Shown here: positions 1 through 7,151 of the stretch, in pieces
Layout of the letters: each line of letters opens with the position of its first letter
How positions within the stretch are numbered: the stretch's first letter is position 1
Source of the DNA: Caulobacter sp. NIBR2454
GTDB lineage: Bacteria > Pseudomonadota > Alphaproteobacteria > Caulobacterales > Caulobacteraceae
NCBI RefSeq assembly: GCF_027474405.1
Contig: NZ_CP114871.1
Location: 1,435,001-1,499,000 of the forward strand
Reading direction: 5' to 3'
Length of the DNA: 64,000 bases
Translations under genes and position numbers: made by a program
Notes under the pieces: generated by a model
Databases searched by the model: none
Seen by the model: the letters and a program-made list of their open reading frames with translations, nothing else
Told to the model about the DNA's origin: nothing

Positions 1-1
1 C

Positions 2-541
2 CTGCCACCGCGATTCAAGCTGACGGACCGCGCTGTCGCCCCACGGACCCTGGCGCAGCAATTGGAGAAGCGGGGCTATCGGCCCGCGAACCGCACGCTG
101 GTCATGGTCGGCCCTTGCCGGGGCGAGGCGGACACCGGCGTTTTACTGGAAGGCGCTCCGGACCCTGCGTTCGAGGCGGTGTTCACCGCCACGGCCGGCG
201 GCAACCTGGCGGACGCTCGGGAGCGGCTGGACGCCCTGCGCCGCATCGGCCCGCCCGCCCTGTTCGCCCGGATCGAAGGCGAGGCTGGCCCCGAAGCCAT
301 TGGCGCCTCCGCCGTCGAGGGCGCGTGGGCGGGCGTTTTCGCCATGCGAACTGCGCCCGATCATCGCCGCAAGGGGCTGGCGCGGCGCGTGCTGTCGACC
401 CTGCTACACGCCGCCGGCGGCGAGGGTGCGACGCGCGCCTATCTGCAGGTCGAGGCGAACAACGCGCCCGCCATCGCCATGTACGAGGCGGCCGGGTTCT
501 CCACCGCCTATACCTACGCTTACTGGACCACCGGGGCCTGA
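2..541 (+). CDS. GNAT-family N-acetyltransferase, 5' end outside window
   Basis: The frame is open from base 2 without a start codon, so the gene begins upstream and only the C-terminal 179 residues or so are seen. A GNAT fold is shown by the acetyl-CoA loop HRRKGLARRVL after a beta strand (FAMRTAPD) and by the later segment YLQVEANNAPAIAMYEAAGF, the usual motif B with its Asn/Tyr and an AAGF end. The family moves an acetyl group from acetyl-CoA to an amine; the substrate cannot be told. The last 22 bases overlap the convergent DMT transporter gene. An internal TTG at 62 exists, but the conserved-looking upstream residues make it an unlikely start. Confidence 0.85.
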   Translation: MPPRFKLTDRAVAPRTLAQQLEKRGYRPANRTLVMVGPCRGEADTGVLLEGAPDPAFEAVFTATAGGNLADARERLDALRRIGPPALFARIEGEAGPEAIGASAVEGAWAGVFAMRTAPDHRRKGLARRVLSTLLHAAGGEGATRAYLQVEANNAPAIAMYEAAGFSTAYTYAYWTTGA

Positions 542-1416
542 GGACGTCGGGCGCTGGCCCATTGGGCAAGAACGACGCTGGCCAGGACGACCGTGCCGCC
601 CAGAATCTGCTGCGCGGTAAGGCGCTCGCCGAACAGCCCCCAGGCGATCGCGCCGGAAAAGGCCGGCTGGATCAGCACCGTGACCGCGGCCACCGCCGTC
701 GGCAGGCGGCCTAGCGACCAGGCGATGGCTCCCTGACCGATCACGTGTGTCGCCGCCAAGCCGACCAGAGCCCATCCGCCGTTAGTGGTCGCGGGAAGGA
801 GCGATTCGCGCAGAGCCATCGCCACCACGAGAAGCGCGGCAGCGCCCGACAGGCTGGACCAGAACATGATCGCCGAGGCCGTGCTCCTGGCGCGCCCGGC
901 TCGGGTGGCCAGAAGATAGCCGGCGTACCAGGCCGCGCCGAGGGTGGCGAGAACGTCGCCCAACAGGGGATTGGGGCCGGGCGTGCTGACCATGCCGCCG
1001 CCCATGGCCATGACGACCGCGCCTGTGATGGCTCCGGCCAAGCCGACGAGGAACAGGGCCTGCGGCCTCTCGCGAAACAGCATCCAGCCGATGATCGTCA
1101 CATAGATGGGCGCCAGATTGCCCAGCACCGTAGCGTTGGTCACTGACGTGAAGCCCAGCGAGTAGTGCCAGAGCGCCAAGTCTCCGCAGAGGAACAGACC
1201 ACCCAGAACGCCAGGCAGGGTAGGTCTTGTCAGCGAGGCGGCATCCCGGTTGGCGATGGCGATGATCGCCAGCACCGGCACGCTCAACCCCAGCCGCCAG
1301 AAGCCGATCGCCGCCGGCCCGGCGTCGGACAGCCGCACGAAGATCGGGGTCAGGCTGATGGCGCAGGCCCCGAACAGCAGGGCGGCGTAGGCGGTCCAGC
1401 GCGGAGCGGGGGTCAT
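520..1416 (-). CDS. EamA/DMT-family transporter
   Basis: This 298-residue protein has the length and hydrophobicity of a ten-helix drug/metabolite transporter with two EamA repeats. Repeat 1 opens with AYAALLFGACAISLTPIFVR and a GFWRLGLS loop; repeat 2 begins near residue 150 (GDVLATLGAAWYAGYLL). The end of repeat 2, IQPAFSGAIAWGLFGE, is typical of EamA domains, and the C-terminus is short, basic and cytoplasmic. It is an inner-membrane permease, probably an exporter of small metabolites, but the substrate cannot be inferred. It overlaps the end of the acetyltransferase gene convergently by 22 bp and lies 31 bp downstream of gluQ, so the two may be cotranscribed. Confidence 0.88.
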   Translation of the reverse strand: MTPAPRWTAYAALLFGACAISLTPIFVRLSDAGPAAIGFWRLGLSVPVLAIIAIANRDAASLTRPTLPGVLGGLFLCGDLALWHYSLGFTSVTNATVLGNLAPIYVTIIGWMLFRERPQALFLVGLAGAITGAVVMAMGGGMVSTPGPNPLLGDVLATLGAAWYAGYLLATRAGRARSTASAIMFWSSLSGAAALLVVAMALRESLLPATTNGGWALVGLAATHVIGQGAIAWSLGRLPTAVAAVTVLIQPAFSGAIAWGLFGERLTAQQILGGTVVLASVVLAQWASARRPQAPVVQ

Positions 1417-1447
1417 AAGCCCGAGCTAGGCCGTTCGCCGGCCAGGC

Positions 1448-2299
1448 TCAAGCAAAACCCAGTTCGAGCTTGAGGTCGTGGGCCGTAACGCCCCGATCCC
1501 GCAGATCGGCCAAGGTTTCAGCCAGATCCCGTTTGGCGTAGCGCTTGCCATCCGGGCCGATCAGCAGCCGGTGGTGGCGATAGACCGGCGCCGGTAGGTC
1601 GAGCAGCGCTTGCAGCATGCGCTGAATGTGCGTCGCCTGGAACAGATCTTCACCGCGGATGACGTGACTGATCCCCTGCAGGGCGTCGTCGACCACGACG
1701 GCAAGATGATAGGCCACGCCCACGTCCTTGCGGGCCAGGACCACGTCGCCGGCCGACATGGGGTCAGCGGGAATCAACCCGGTCTCCCCGTCGGGCCCGC
1801 CGCCTTCCTCGATAAAGGTCAGACCGTCGAAACCGCTCAGCAACTCCGCGGCCGCGTCCAGCGAAAGGCGCCAAGCGAAGGGCTTGCCGGCGTCCAGCAG
1901 CGCGCGTTCCTTCGACGGGGAGAGCGGTGAACCACGGAAACCTTCAGCCGCGCCGTGCGGGGCGCTGGCGGCGGCCTCGGCGATTTCCTTGCGCGTGCGA
2001 AAGCAGCGATAGAGCAGACCCTTGGCGCGAAGAACCTCCAGGGCCGACTGGTAGTCGTCCATGTGACCGGACTGTCGCCGGGCCGGCCGTTCCCAGGTCA
2101 TGCCAAGCCACGCCAGATCCTCGAACACGGCCGTCTCGAATTCCGGCCGGCAGCGGACGCGGTCGATGTCCTCGATACGCAGCAGGAACCGGCCATCGGC
2201 CTGCCGCGCGGCCCGATAGGCCGTCAGCGCCGAAAACGCGTGGCCGCGATGCAGCCGCCCGGTGGGAGAGGGCGCGAACCGGGTGACGAAGCCGCTCAC
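1448..2299 (-). CDS. gluQ: Glutamyl-Q tRNA(Asp) synthetase
   Basis: At 283 residues this is a GluRS-like catalytic domain without an anticodon-binding domain, the signature of GluQRS, which attaches Glu to queuosine at position 34 of tRNA(Asp). The class I signature is near the N-terminus (RFAPSPTGRLHRGHAF, HIGH-like), followed by FLLRIEDID, and the KMSKS-equivalent is DGKRYAKRD near residue 255. The zinc-binding cysteines of the E. coli enzyme seem mostly absent; only one Cys (YRCFRTRKE) is in that region. It lies 9 bp downstream of a TetR regulator on the same strand. Full GltX would be near 470 residues, so this is not the main GluRS. Confidence 0.92.
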   Translation of the reverse strand: MSGFVTRFAPSPTGRLHRGHAFSALTAYRAARQADGRFLLRIEDIDRVRCRPEFETAVFEDLAWLGMTWERPARRQSGHMDDYQSALEVLRAKGLLYRCFRTRKEIAEAAASAPHGAAEGFRGSPLSPSKERALLDAGKPFAWRLSLDAAAELLSGFDGLTFIEEGGGPDGETGLIPADPMSAGDVVLARKDVGVAYHLAVVVDDALQGISHVIRGEDLFQATHIQRMLQALLDLPAPVYRHHRLLIGPDGKRYAKRDLAETLADLRDRGVTAHDLKLELGFA

Positions 2300-2307
2300 G
2301 GTGGGAG

Positions 2308-2937
2308 CTAGCCCTTCATCACCTTGGCGAACATGCCCAGATGCTCCAGCACGCCGCGCAGGAAGGCCTCCTCACCGCCGAGCTCCTTCTTCAGGGACTC
2401 GAACTGGCGAAAGCCGCTCATCTCGGCCAGGCCGTGGGCCGCGCACCATGCGGCGATCGTCGCCAGCTCCAGGTCCAGCGGCGTAGCGCCGTCCAGGCCC
2501 GCCTCGACCAGGGTGTTGCGCACCGTGCAATAGGCGCTGCCTTCGTCGGTATGCAGGTGATCGGGCATGGCGTCCTTGTCGCGCGAGCAGTCGGACATCA
2601 CGCGATAGAGGGCGGGGTTGTCCCGCGAGAAGGTCACATAGGCCACGCCGATGGAGGCCATGGCGTCCTTGACGCTGGCGGCCTTGCTCTTGGCGTCCTG
2701 AAGGACGACCGCCAGGGCTTCGAAACCCTCGTGCGCCACCGCGTCGAGCAACTCGCCCTTGTCCTTGAAGTGGTGATACGGCGCGGCCGGGCTGACCCCG
2801 GCCTCCCGCGCCACGCCGCGCAGCGACAGGGCCGCGGGACCGTCGGTCTCGAGAATTCGACGCGCGGCCTCGATCAGGGCGCGGCGCAGATCCCCATGGT
2901 GATAGGGGCGAGTCTCGACGGGGGCGGGCTTGTTCAT
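2308..2937 (-). CDS. TetR-family regulator (WHG-type C-terminal domain)
   Basis: The 209-residue protein starts MNKPAPVETRPYHHGDLRRA; an in-frame start further upstream at 3054 would add 39 residues that run through the promoter region and is rejected. Residues 16-62 form the TetR helix-turn-helix (LIEAARRILETDGPAALSLR then VAREAGVSPAAPYHHFKDKG). The C-terminal half contains the W-x-x-x-HG motif (WCAAHGLAEMSGF), which marks the TetR_C_33/WHG subgroup. These proteins usually repress their own promoter and a divergent one. An inverted repeat lying between this gene and the small divergent gene at 3102 (see 2981-3011) is a likely operator. The ligand is unknown. Confidence 0.9.
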   Translation of the reverse strand: MNKPAPVETRPYHHGDLRRALIEAARRILETDGPAALSLRGVAREAGVSPAAPYHHFKDKGELLDAVAHEGFEALAVVLQDAKSKAASVKDAMASIGVAYVTFSRDNPALYRVMSDCSRDKDAMPDHLHTDEGSAYCTVRNTLVEAGLDGATPLDLELATIAAWCAAHGLAEMSGFRQFESLKKELGGEEAFLRGVLEHLGMFAKVMKG

Positions 2938-2980
2938 CGTCACTACTCTAGTGGCTGATCCGTACGGCGTAAAGTTCATC

Positions 2981-3011
2981 TTGACAACGTTCAGATTGGG
3001 TATATCTAAAC
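2981..3011 (+). promoter_or_regulatory. Candidate promoter with TetR-type operator
   Basis: TTGACA at 2981-2986 is a perfect -35 match. TATCTA at 3003-3008 follows after 16 bp as a possible -10. Over this promoter lies an inverted repeat, GTTCAGAT (2989-2996), 7-bp spacer, ATCTAAAC (3004-3011), with one mismatch between the arms. A repressor on it would block the + strand promoter. The region lies directly upstream of the TetR gene on the other strand, so self-repression is also plausible. A related motif, CGTCCAGATGGGG, follows just downstream. Confidence 0.5.
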
Positions 3012-3101
3012 ATCGTCCAGATGGGGCGGCGCTTCGAAAGGGTCGAGGCGCCAATAACAGGGGCTCTTGTCTCAGAGAGCTCGAACTTTGGAGTGTGTGT
3101 C

Positions 3102-3203
3102 ATGCTCAACGCTTTCGAACGGATCTTCGACCGCGCCGCTGCGATCTATCTTCTCGCCCTTGGCCTGCTGATGGCCGGCGCGACGGTCGCGATCGGGGCC
3201 TAG
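3102..3203 (+). CDS. Small single-span membrane peptide (33 aa)
   Basis: The peptide has an amphipathic start (MLNAFERIFDRAA) followed by one hydrophobic stretch, AIYLLALGLLMAGATVAIGA, and ends there. GGAG lies a suitable distance before the ATG at 3102. It sits about 90 bp downstream of the TTGACA promoter with the TetR-like operator, in the position of a regulated leader or small membrane protein. No family is recognised. A longer in-frame start at 3021 exists but lacks a ribosome site and adds an unconvincing segment. Being short, it could be non-coding. Confidence 0.45.
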   Translation: MLNAFERIFDRAAAIYLLALGLLMAGATVAIGA

Positions 3204-3219
3204 GCCGTCAAAAAGAGGG

Positions 3220-3250
3220 GGCGACAGGCGTCGGTCACTCGCCTGTCGCC
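3220..3250 (-). terminator. Strong hairpin, terminator-like in the minus direction
   Basis: GGCGACAGGCG (3220-3230) pairs perfectly with CGCCTGTCGCC (3240-3250) around a 9-base loop. Read on the minus strand the stem is followed by CCC and then TCTTTTT, which resembles a rho-independent terminator. Read on the plus strand it follows the small membrane peptide gene and is followed only by an A run. No minus-strand gene ends here, so it may stop antisense reading toward the TetR gene or act as a transcript-end stabiliser. Confidence 0.4.
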
Positions 3251-3348
3251 GAAAAAGGCATATCCTTCACGGGTGATCGGGGAGTCGGCGTGATTCTCTG
3301 ACAGCGACGTAGGAAGGAGACCTGTCTTCAGTCCTGTGGCGTACATCC

Positions 3349-3363
3349 CCCTCCGGCGGAGGG
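3349..3363 (+). promoter_or_regulatory. Hairpin sequestering the HNH gene ribosome site
   Basis: CCCTCC (3349-3354), loop GGC, GGAGGG (3358-3363) form a six-pair perfect stem. The 3' arm is the Shine-Dalgarno sequence itself, four bases before the ATG at 3368. In the folded mRNA the ribosome site is hidden, so translation should be low or conditional. Confidence 0.45.
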
Positions 3364-3367
3364 TCTG

Positions 3368-3928
3368 ATGCAGGTGCTTTCCAGGCCTCCGTCAGGCGCG
3401 CCCGCCCTTGTGCTGAACGCGGACTTCAGGCCGCTCAGCTACTACCCCCTGTCGCTCTGGTCCTGGCAGGAGGTGATCAAGGCTGTGTTCCTTGATCGGG
3501 TCGATGTTGTTTCGACCTACGACCACGTCATCCACTCGCCGTCCTTCGAGATGAAGCTGCCTAGCGTCGTGGCGCTGAAGCAGTATGTGACTCAGGACCG
3601 GCCACCGGCCTTCACCCGCTTCAACCTGTTCCTGCGCGACAGCTTCTCCTGCCAGTATTGCGCTTCGCCGGACGACCTGACCTTCGACCATGTCATTCCG
3701 CGCTCGCGCGGGGGCCGCACGACCTGGGAGAACATCGTCACCGCCTGCGCGCCCTGCAATCTCAGCAAAGGTGGGCGCACGCCACGAGAGGCGGGCATGC
3801 AGCCGCACCACGCGCCGCGCCGCCCAAACATGCATGAACTACAGGACCGGGGACGCCGCTTCCCGCCCAACCACCTGCATGAGAGCTGGCTCGACTACCT
3901 TTACTGGGACATCGAGCTGGAGGCTTAG
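3368..3928 (+). CDS. HNH endonuclease
   Basis: The 186-residue protein has a zinc-ribbon HNH fold in its C-terminal half: C95-x2-C98 (SCQYC), the His of FDHVIPRSRGG at residue 108, then C127-x2-C130 with the Asn of CNLSKGG. The N-terminal 90 residues (ALVLNADFRPLSYYPLSLW) are the standard lead of a stand-alone alphaproteobacterial HNH family found in most genomes of the group, which argues for a housekeeping role in DNA metabolism rather than a mobile intron or toxin. No restriction or phage gene is nearby. The ribosome site is inside a hairpin. The physiological target is unknown. Confidence 0.88.
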   Translation: MQVLSRPPSGAPALVLNADFRPLSYYPLSLWSWQEVIKAVFLDRVDVVSTYDHVIHSPSFEMKLPSVVALKQYVTQDRPPAFTRFNLFLRDSFSCQYCASPDDLTFDHVIPRSRGGRTTWENIVTACAPCNLSKGGRTPREAGMQPHHAPRRPNMHELQDRGRRFPPNHLHESWLDYLYWDIELEA

Positions 3929-4001
3929 GTCTCGAAAAGCACGATCTGGGTAAGCTGGTCTTTGCGCCGGGCCGGCGACTGCGGCACCAAACACTTCAAT
4001 C

Positions 4002-4135
4002 GCCGCACTCTATGAGTGCGGCCGCCGGCGACGGCGGACGGCGACGGTTGGGAGGCGCTTTCAGAGCGACGCCCGTCGTCTTTTGGGGGAGGCCGTGATG
4101 GCGCTGAAGCGTCATCACAGAGGCCGTCGCCGGCG
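4002..4135. ncRNA. Candidate structured RNA in a 388-bp gene-free gap
   Basis: The stretch 3929-4316 holds no convincing gene but is rich in pairing. GCCGCACTC and GAGTGCGGC (4002-4022) form a 9-bp hairpin with loop TAT. CGCCGGCGACGGC (4023-4035) pairs perfectly with GCCGTCGCCGGCG (4123-4135), closing an 87-base interior. Inside it are CGCT/AGCG and CGACG/CGTCG stems and a hairpin from GTGATGGCGCT to AGCGTCATCAC (4095-4118). Together these suggest a multi-branched transcript such as a small RNA or a leader of the gene at 4317. The orientation cannot be fixed because no clear promoter or U-tract was seen. Confidence 0.35.
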
Positions 4136-4316
4136 ATGGGCGGTCCTGCAGTAGAACGTCCTAGGCGCCCTGATGGACCGAGGATGAATGTAACCACTTA
4201 CAAATATATCCATTTGCGGTCATAAGGTGCTCTCCGCTGCGGAATGACGCCAAGAAGGCGTGCGCGGCCCTTGATCGCCGCTGCTCTCGTTGCGGCCCCG
4301 CTTGCAAGAGAACTCC

Positions 4317-5195
4317 ATGCGCATCCTGATAGCCAGCCTCGCCCTTCTGACCGCCGCGCCAGCCGTGGCGCAGGACGACCTCACCGCCCTTTCTGATGAA
4401 TTCAACGGGACGGAGCTTTCGGGCTGGACGCGGTTCGATCAGGCCTATGGATGGCCTGACAAGCTCAAGGCCATCGATCTTGGCAAGACCACGCCGGGCG
4501 CCTTGCACCTGGAGCCTTATGACGTGGCCTGGGTGCGCGATCTGAACGCACCCTTCCTTTTCAAGGAAGTGCAGGGCGACTTCGACGTGCGGGCCCGTGT
4601 TCGGGTCAAAAGCGCCAACGGCGACATCCCTGGCGGCACATGGTCCCTGGGTGGCCTGATGGCGCGCGTTCCGAATGGGTCAACCGCCGCCAACTGGCGC
4701 CCGCGGGCGGAGAACTGGCACTTCATCACCACCGGTGTAGGCCAGGCGGCCGGTCAGCAGATGACCGAGACCAAGTCGACCTTCAACAGCTACTCGTCGT
4801 TGAAGCTGCGGCCGTTTCCGACGGGCTGGGTCGAACTTCGTCTGGTGCGGATGGGTATGGTGATGATCGCCTTGGCCCGGCCTGACGGCGAGACAAAGTG
4901 GCAGGTGCGCGACCGGTTCTATCGCATGGAATTCCGGCCGCAGATGCAGGTTGGCCTGATCGCCTACACCACCAGCGATGACTCAGCGAAGGGGCCGGAA
5001 AATCCCGAAGGGATCAACCGCTCGGTCAACACCACCGCGCGGGTAGACATGCAACTGGATGTCGACTGGATCCGCTTCTCACGGCCCAAGCTGAAGACCT
5101 CGCCCGACTGGGTCCAGCAGGTTACGGGCGCTGGCAATCCGATGGCCGATCCGAATCTCAGCGAAGAGGCGATCCTGGCGGCGATCGGAAACTGA
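4317..5195 (+). CDS. Secreted protein with a likely concanavalin A-like (DUF1349-type) fold
   Basis: This 292-residue protein begins with a clear signal peptide (MRILIASLALLTAAPAVAQ, cleavage after AQ near residue 19). The mature part starts LSDEFNGTELSGWTRFDQ, the usual opening of laminin-G/glucanase-like beta-sandwich domains, and continues with DFDVRARVRV and GLMARVPNG, typical strands of that fold. An internal upstream start at 4290 would bury the signal peptide, so 4317 was chosen. The role is probably carbohydrate binding or hydrolysis in the periplasm or outside; no catalytic residues could be assigned. It stands alone and converges with the RsaA-like gene. Confidence 0.65.
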   Translation: MRILIASLALLTAAPAVAQDDLTALSDEFNGTELSGWTRFDQAYGWPDKLKAIDLGKTTPGALHLEPYDVAWVRDLNAPFLFKEVQGDFDVRARVRVKSANGDIPGGTWSLGGLMARVPNGSTAANWRPRAENWHFITTGVGQAAGQQMTETKSTFNSYSSLKLRPFPTGWVELRLVRMGMVMIALARPDGETKWQVRDRFYRMEFRPQMQVGLIAYTTSDDSAKGPENPEGINRSVNTTARVDMQLDVDWIRFSRPKLKTSPDWVQQVTGAGNPMADPNLSEEAILAAIGN

Positions 5196-5224
5196 GCGCG
5201 CCCATAGGCGCGCTCATATCCAAA

Positions 5225-6634
5225 TCAGCCAAAGTGGATGTCGCCGGCCATCTGCGGGCCGTTGGCGACCGTCAGGCCGGTGACGCCGGCCAGCATGACC
5301 AGGCCATCCTCCATATCGAGTTCGGCCTTGTCGTTCTGGTGGAAGACATAGGTGTGGCCGTTCCACTCGAAGACGCTGTTCTTACCCGCCGCCGTTTGCC
5401 CGGCGACGACTTTCAGGGCGTCCTCGAGCGTGGCGCCGGCGCGCCATAGGTAGGCGGTCTGGATGTCGAGCTTGGCGCCCGCGCCCAGGCCGGCGGCGAA
5501 GCCAAGGCCATCCTTGCCCTGTTCGAAATCGGTGATGATCGCGGTCGGGATGATGTCGGGTACGATGCCGTGATTGTGCAGCGGACCAAAGCTCGTCACC
5601 TGCACCCAGTCATTGCCGGTTCCGGTGTTGATCTGGCCGTCGGCGCCGCTGACCGTGATGACGTCGTTGCCGGCGCCGGAGTCGATATCGCCGCGCGTCA
5701 GGCCGCCGCTGATGGAGATGGTGTCGTTGCCGCCGCCGGTCGCCACGGTGACGCCCAGGGCGAGACCGGTGGTGCTGATGATGACGTCGTCGCCATCGGT
5801 GGCCACGGCGTGAACATTGGACGCATTCGTCGGATTGCTCACATCGACGTTCCAGTCATTCTGGATCGTCACCTTTCCACCCGGCAGGCCGGGATCGGCC
5901 GCGCCGCCCGGCGCATAGTCGCCGCCGGGGCCCCAGTTCTCCAAGAAGCGGGTCGAGCTGGGGGCGTCGCCGTCGCCGGCGATGTCGAGCAGCAGGTTCT
6001 TGGTCGCCTGGGCGTAGGGTCCTGTGTCGGCCTTGACCGCCTCCGCCAGCAGCCAGCCGATCAGAGCGGCCTTGGTCCCCACGCCGTCGGCCCCGTCCCC
6101 GCCGTAAGAGGCGAAATAGGCGGCGCGCTCAGGCGTCAGCATGGCCGAGAACTCGGCGTCGGTCTTGCTCGTGCCGAAGATCTGGCCGTAGGCCTTCTTG
6201 AGGGTCTCGGCCAGCGAGAGCGGCGCGAAGTCCGTCAGGAACTTCGCCTGGCTTCCCGGCTCCTTGGCGATGCTGACCGCGAAGTTGATGTAGCGGTTCT
6301 CGAGGCTGAAGCCCTTGAAGTAGTCCGAGTTCAGGTTGTTCGGGTTCGAGCCATACGCCGACACTAGATAGTCCAGCCCGCCCCCGGTTATCGAGGTGTT
6401 GGTCATGAAGCCGTAGGTGGCCGCCGCCACGGCGGAGGTGGCGTTGACCGAGTCCAGGATCCAGGCCAGCGCGCCGTTGAAGTTCCAGCCTGTCCCGACC
6501 TGGCCCGCTTTGCCGGCGTCGATGCCGTCGGCCATCATCTTAAGCTGGGCGGCGGCGTCCGTGGACAGGGGTTTGTCGGCGGGGATGCGGTGCAGATTGC
6601 GGTAGATGGAATCGAGCGTGGTGTAGGTGGACAT
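5225..6634 (-). CDS. RsaA-like protein: S-layer-type anchor domain plus short RTX region and type I secretion end
   Basis: The 469-residue protein starts MSTYTTLDSIYRN at 6634, after a GAGAG ribosome site; the ATG at 6655 is less likely. Residues 40-215 resemble the N-terminal LPS-anchoring domain of Caulobacter RsaA as I remember it, with segments such as GGLDYLVSAYGSNPNNLN, SLENRYINFAVSIA and TKAALIGWLLAEAV. Residues 275-345 hold about three RTX-like calcium repeats (GGGNDTIS, GAGNDVIT, GTGNDWVQ). The end (ALKVVAGQ, WNGHTYVFHQN, GLVMLAGVTGL) matches the layout of the RsaA C-terminal secretion signal. No Sec signal is present, fitting type I export. It is likely a small cell-surface protein held on LPS. 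No transporter genes are adjacent. Confidence 0.75.
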   Translation of the reverse strand: MSTYTTLDSIYRNLHRIPADKPLSTDAAAQLKMMADGIDAGKAGQVGTGWNFNGALAWILDSVNATSAVAAATYGFMTNTSITGGGLDYLVSAYGSNPNNLNSDYFKGFSLENRYINFAVSIAKEPGSQAKFLTDFAPLSLAETLKKAYGQIFGTSKTDAEFSAMLTPERAAYFASYGGDGADGVGTKAALIGWLLAEAVKADTGPYAQATKNLLLDIAGDGDAPSSTRFLENWGPGGDYAPGGAADPGLPGGKVTIQNDWNVDVSNPTNASNVHAVATDGDDVIISTTGLALGVTVATGGGNDTISISGGLTRGDIDSGAGNDVITVSGADGQINTGTGNDWVQVTSFGPLHNHGIVPDIIPTAIITDFEQGKDGLGFAAGLGAGAKLDIQTAYLWRAGATLEDALKVVAGQTAAGKNSVFEWNGHTYVFHQNDKAELDMEDGLVMLAGVTGLTVANGPQMAGDIHFG

Positions 6635-6836
6635 GATACTCTCACGACAACGCAACGGGCTCTCGCCCCGATATAACGACGATCTTCGAGTTCATGTATA
6701 GCAATTACTGAACATGGCTGGCAAGGCCCTTCCGTTTACGGCCAAGCTGCCTCGCTTTCGTCATCCTTCGCGCGGAGATATGCCCACGGGGACGCAGTGC
6801 GCTCCCGTGCGTTCAGTTCAGTTACAGGGAGGGTCC

Positions 6837-7151
6837 ATGGCGCCCCGCCAGCTCGATTTCACCGGCAAATCCGGAACCGTCTATCGCTACATGCCGCTGG
6901 AGGACGACCGGGTATCGCCTATGGGAGGCAACTACCTCTATGTCCGCTTGGCCGGTCCCAGCGCCACCGTCGTCTATGCCGGCGAGACCGAAAACCTCTA
7001 CAAGGGGCATAAGGACCGATGGGAAGAGGCCAAGGCCGCCTTCGGCGCGACTCACGTCTTCACCCGGCTGAACGTGGCGGGCGCCGTACGCCGCGCCGAG
7101 AAGTCGGACATGGTCGAGCAGCACGTCCCGCCCATGAACAAGGGCGACTGA
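6837..7151 (+). CDS. GIY-YIG-like small protein
   Basis: The 104-residue frame starts at 6837, preceded by the strong ribosome site CAGGGAGGG; an in-frame ATG at 6714 would add 41 residues overlapping the promoter region and is rejected. The core NYLYVRLAG, then TVVYAGETENLYKGHKDRW, resembles the GIY-YIG nuclease order (two short strands, then an Arg/His helix). The later Glu-containing segment AEKSDMVEQHVPPMN fits the family end. It could be a nuclease or a degenerate binding domain; the classic GIY triad is altered to YLY/YAG. The stop overlaps the likely start of the TraB-family gene, suggesting coupled translation. Confidence 0.65.
   Translation: MAPRQLDFTGKSGTVYRYMPLEDDRVSPMGGNYLYVRLAGPSATVVYAGETENLYKGHKDRWEEAKAAFGATHVFTRLNVAGAVRRAEKSDMVEQHVPPMNKGD

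Noticed and set aside
3925..4197. 90-codon minus-strand frame in the gap after the HNH gene
   Set aside because: Ser/Pro/Arg-rich translation without a ribosome site; the DNA is better explained by RNA stems.
5570..6367. 265-codon plus-strand frame
   Set aside because: Antisense to the RsaA-like gene, whose RTX repeats and terminal domains are clear.
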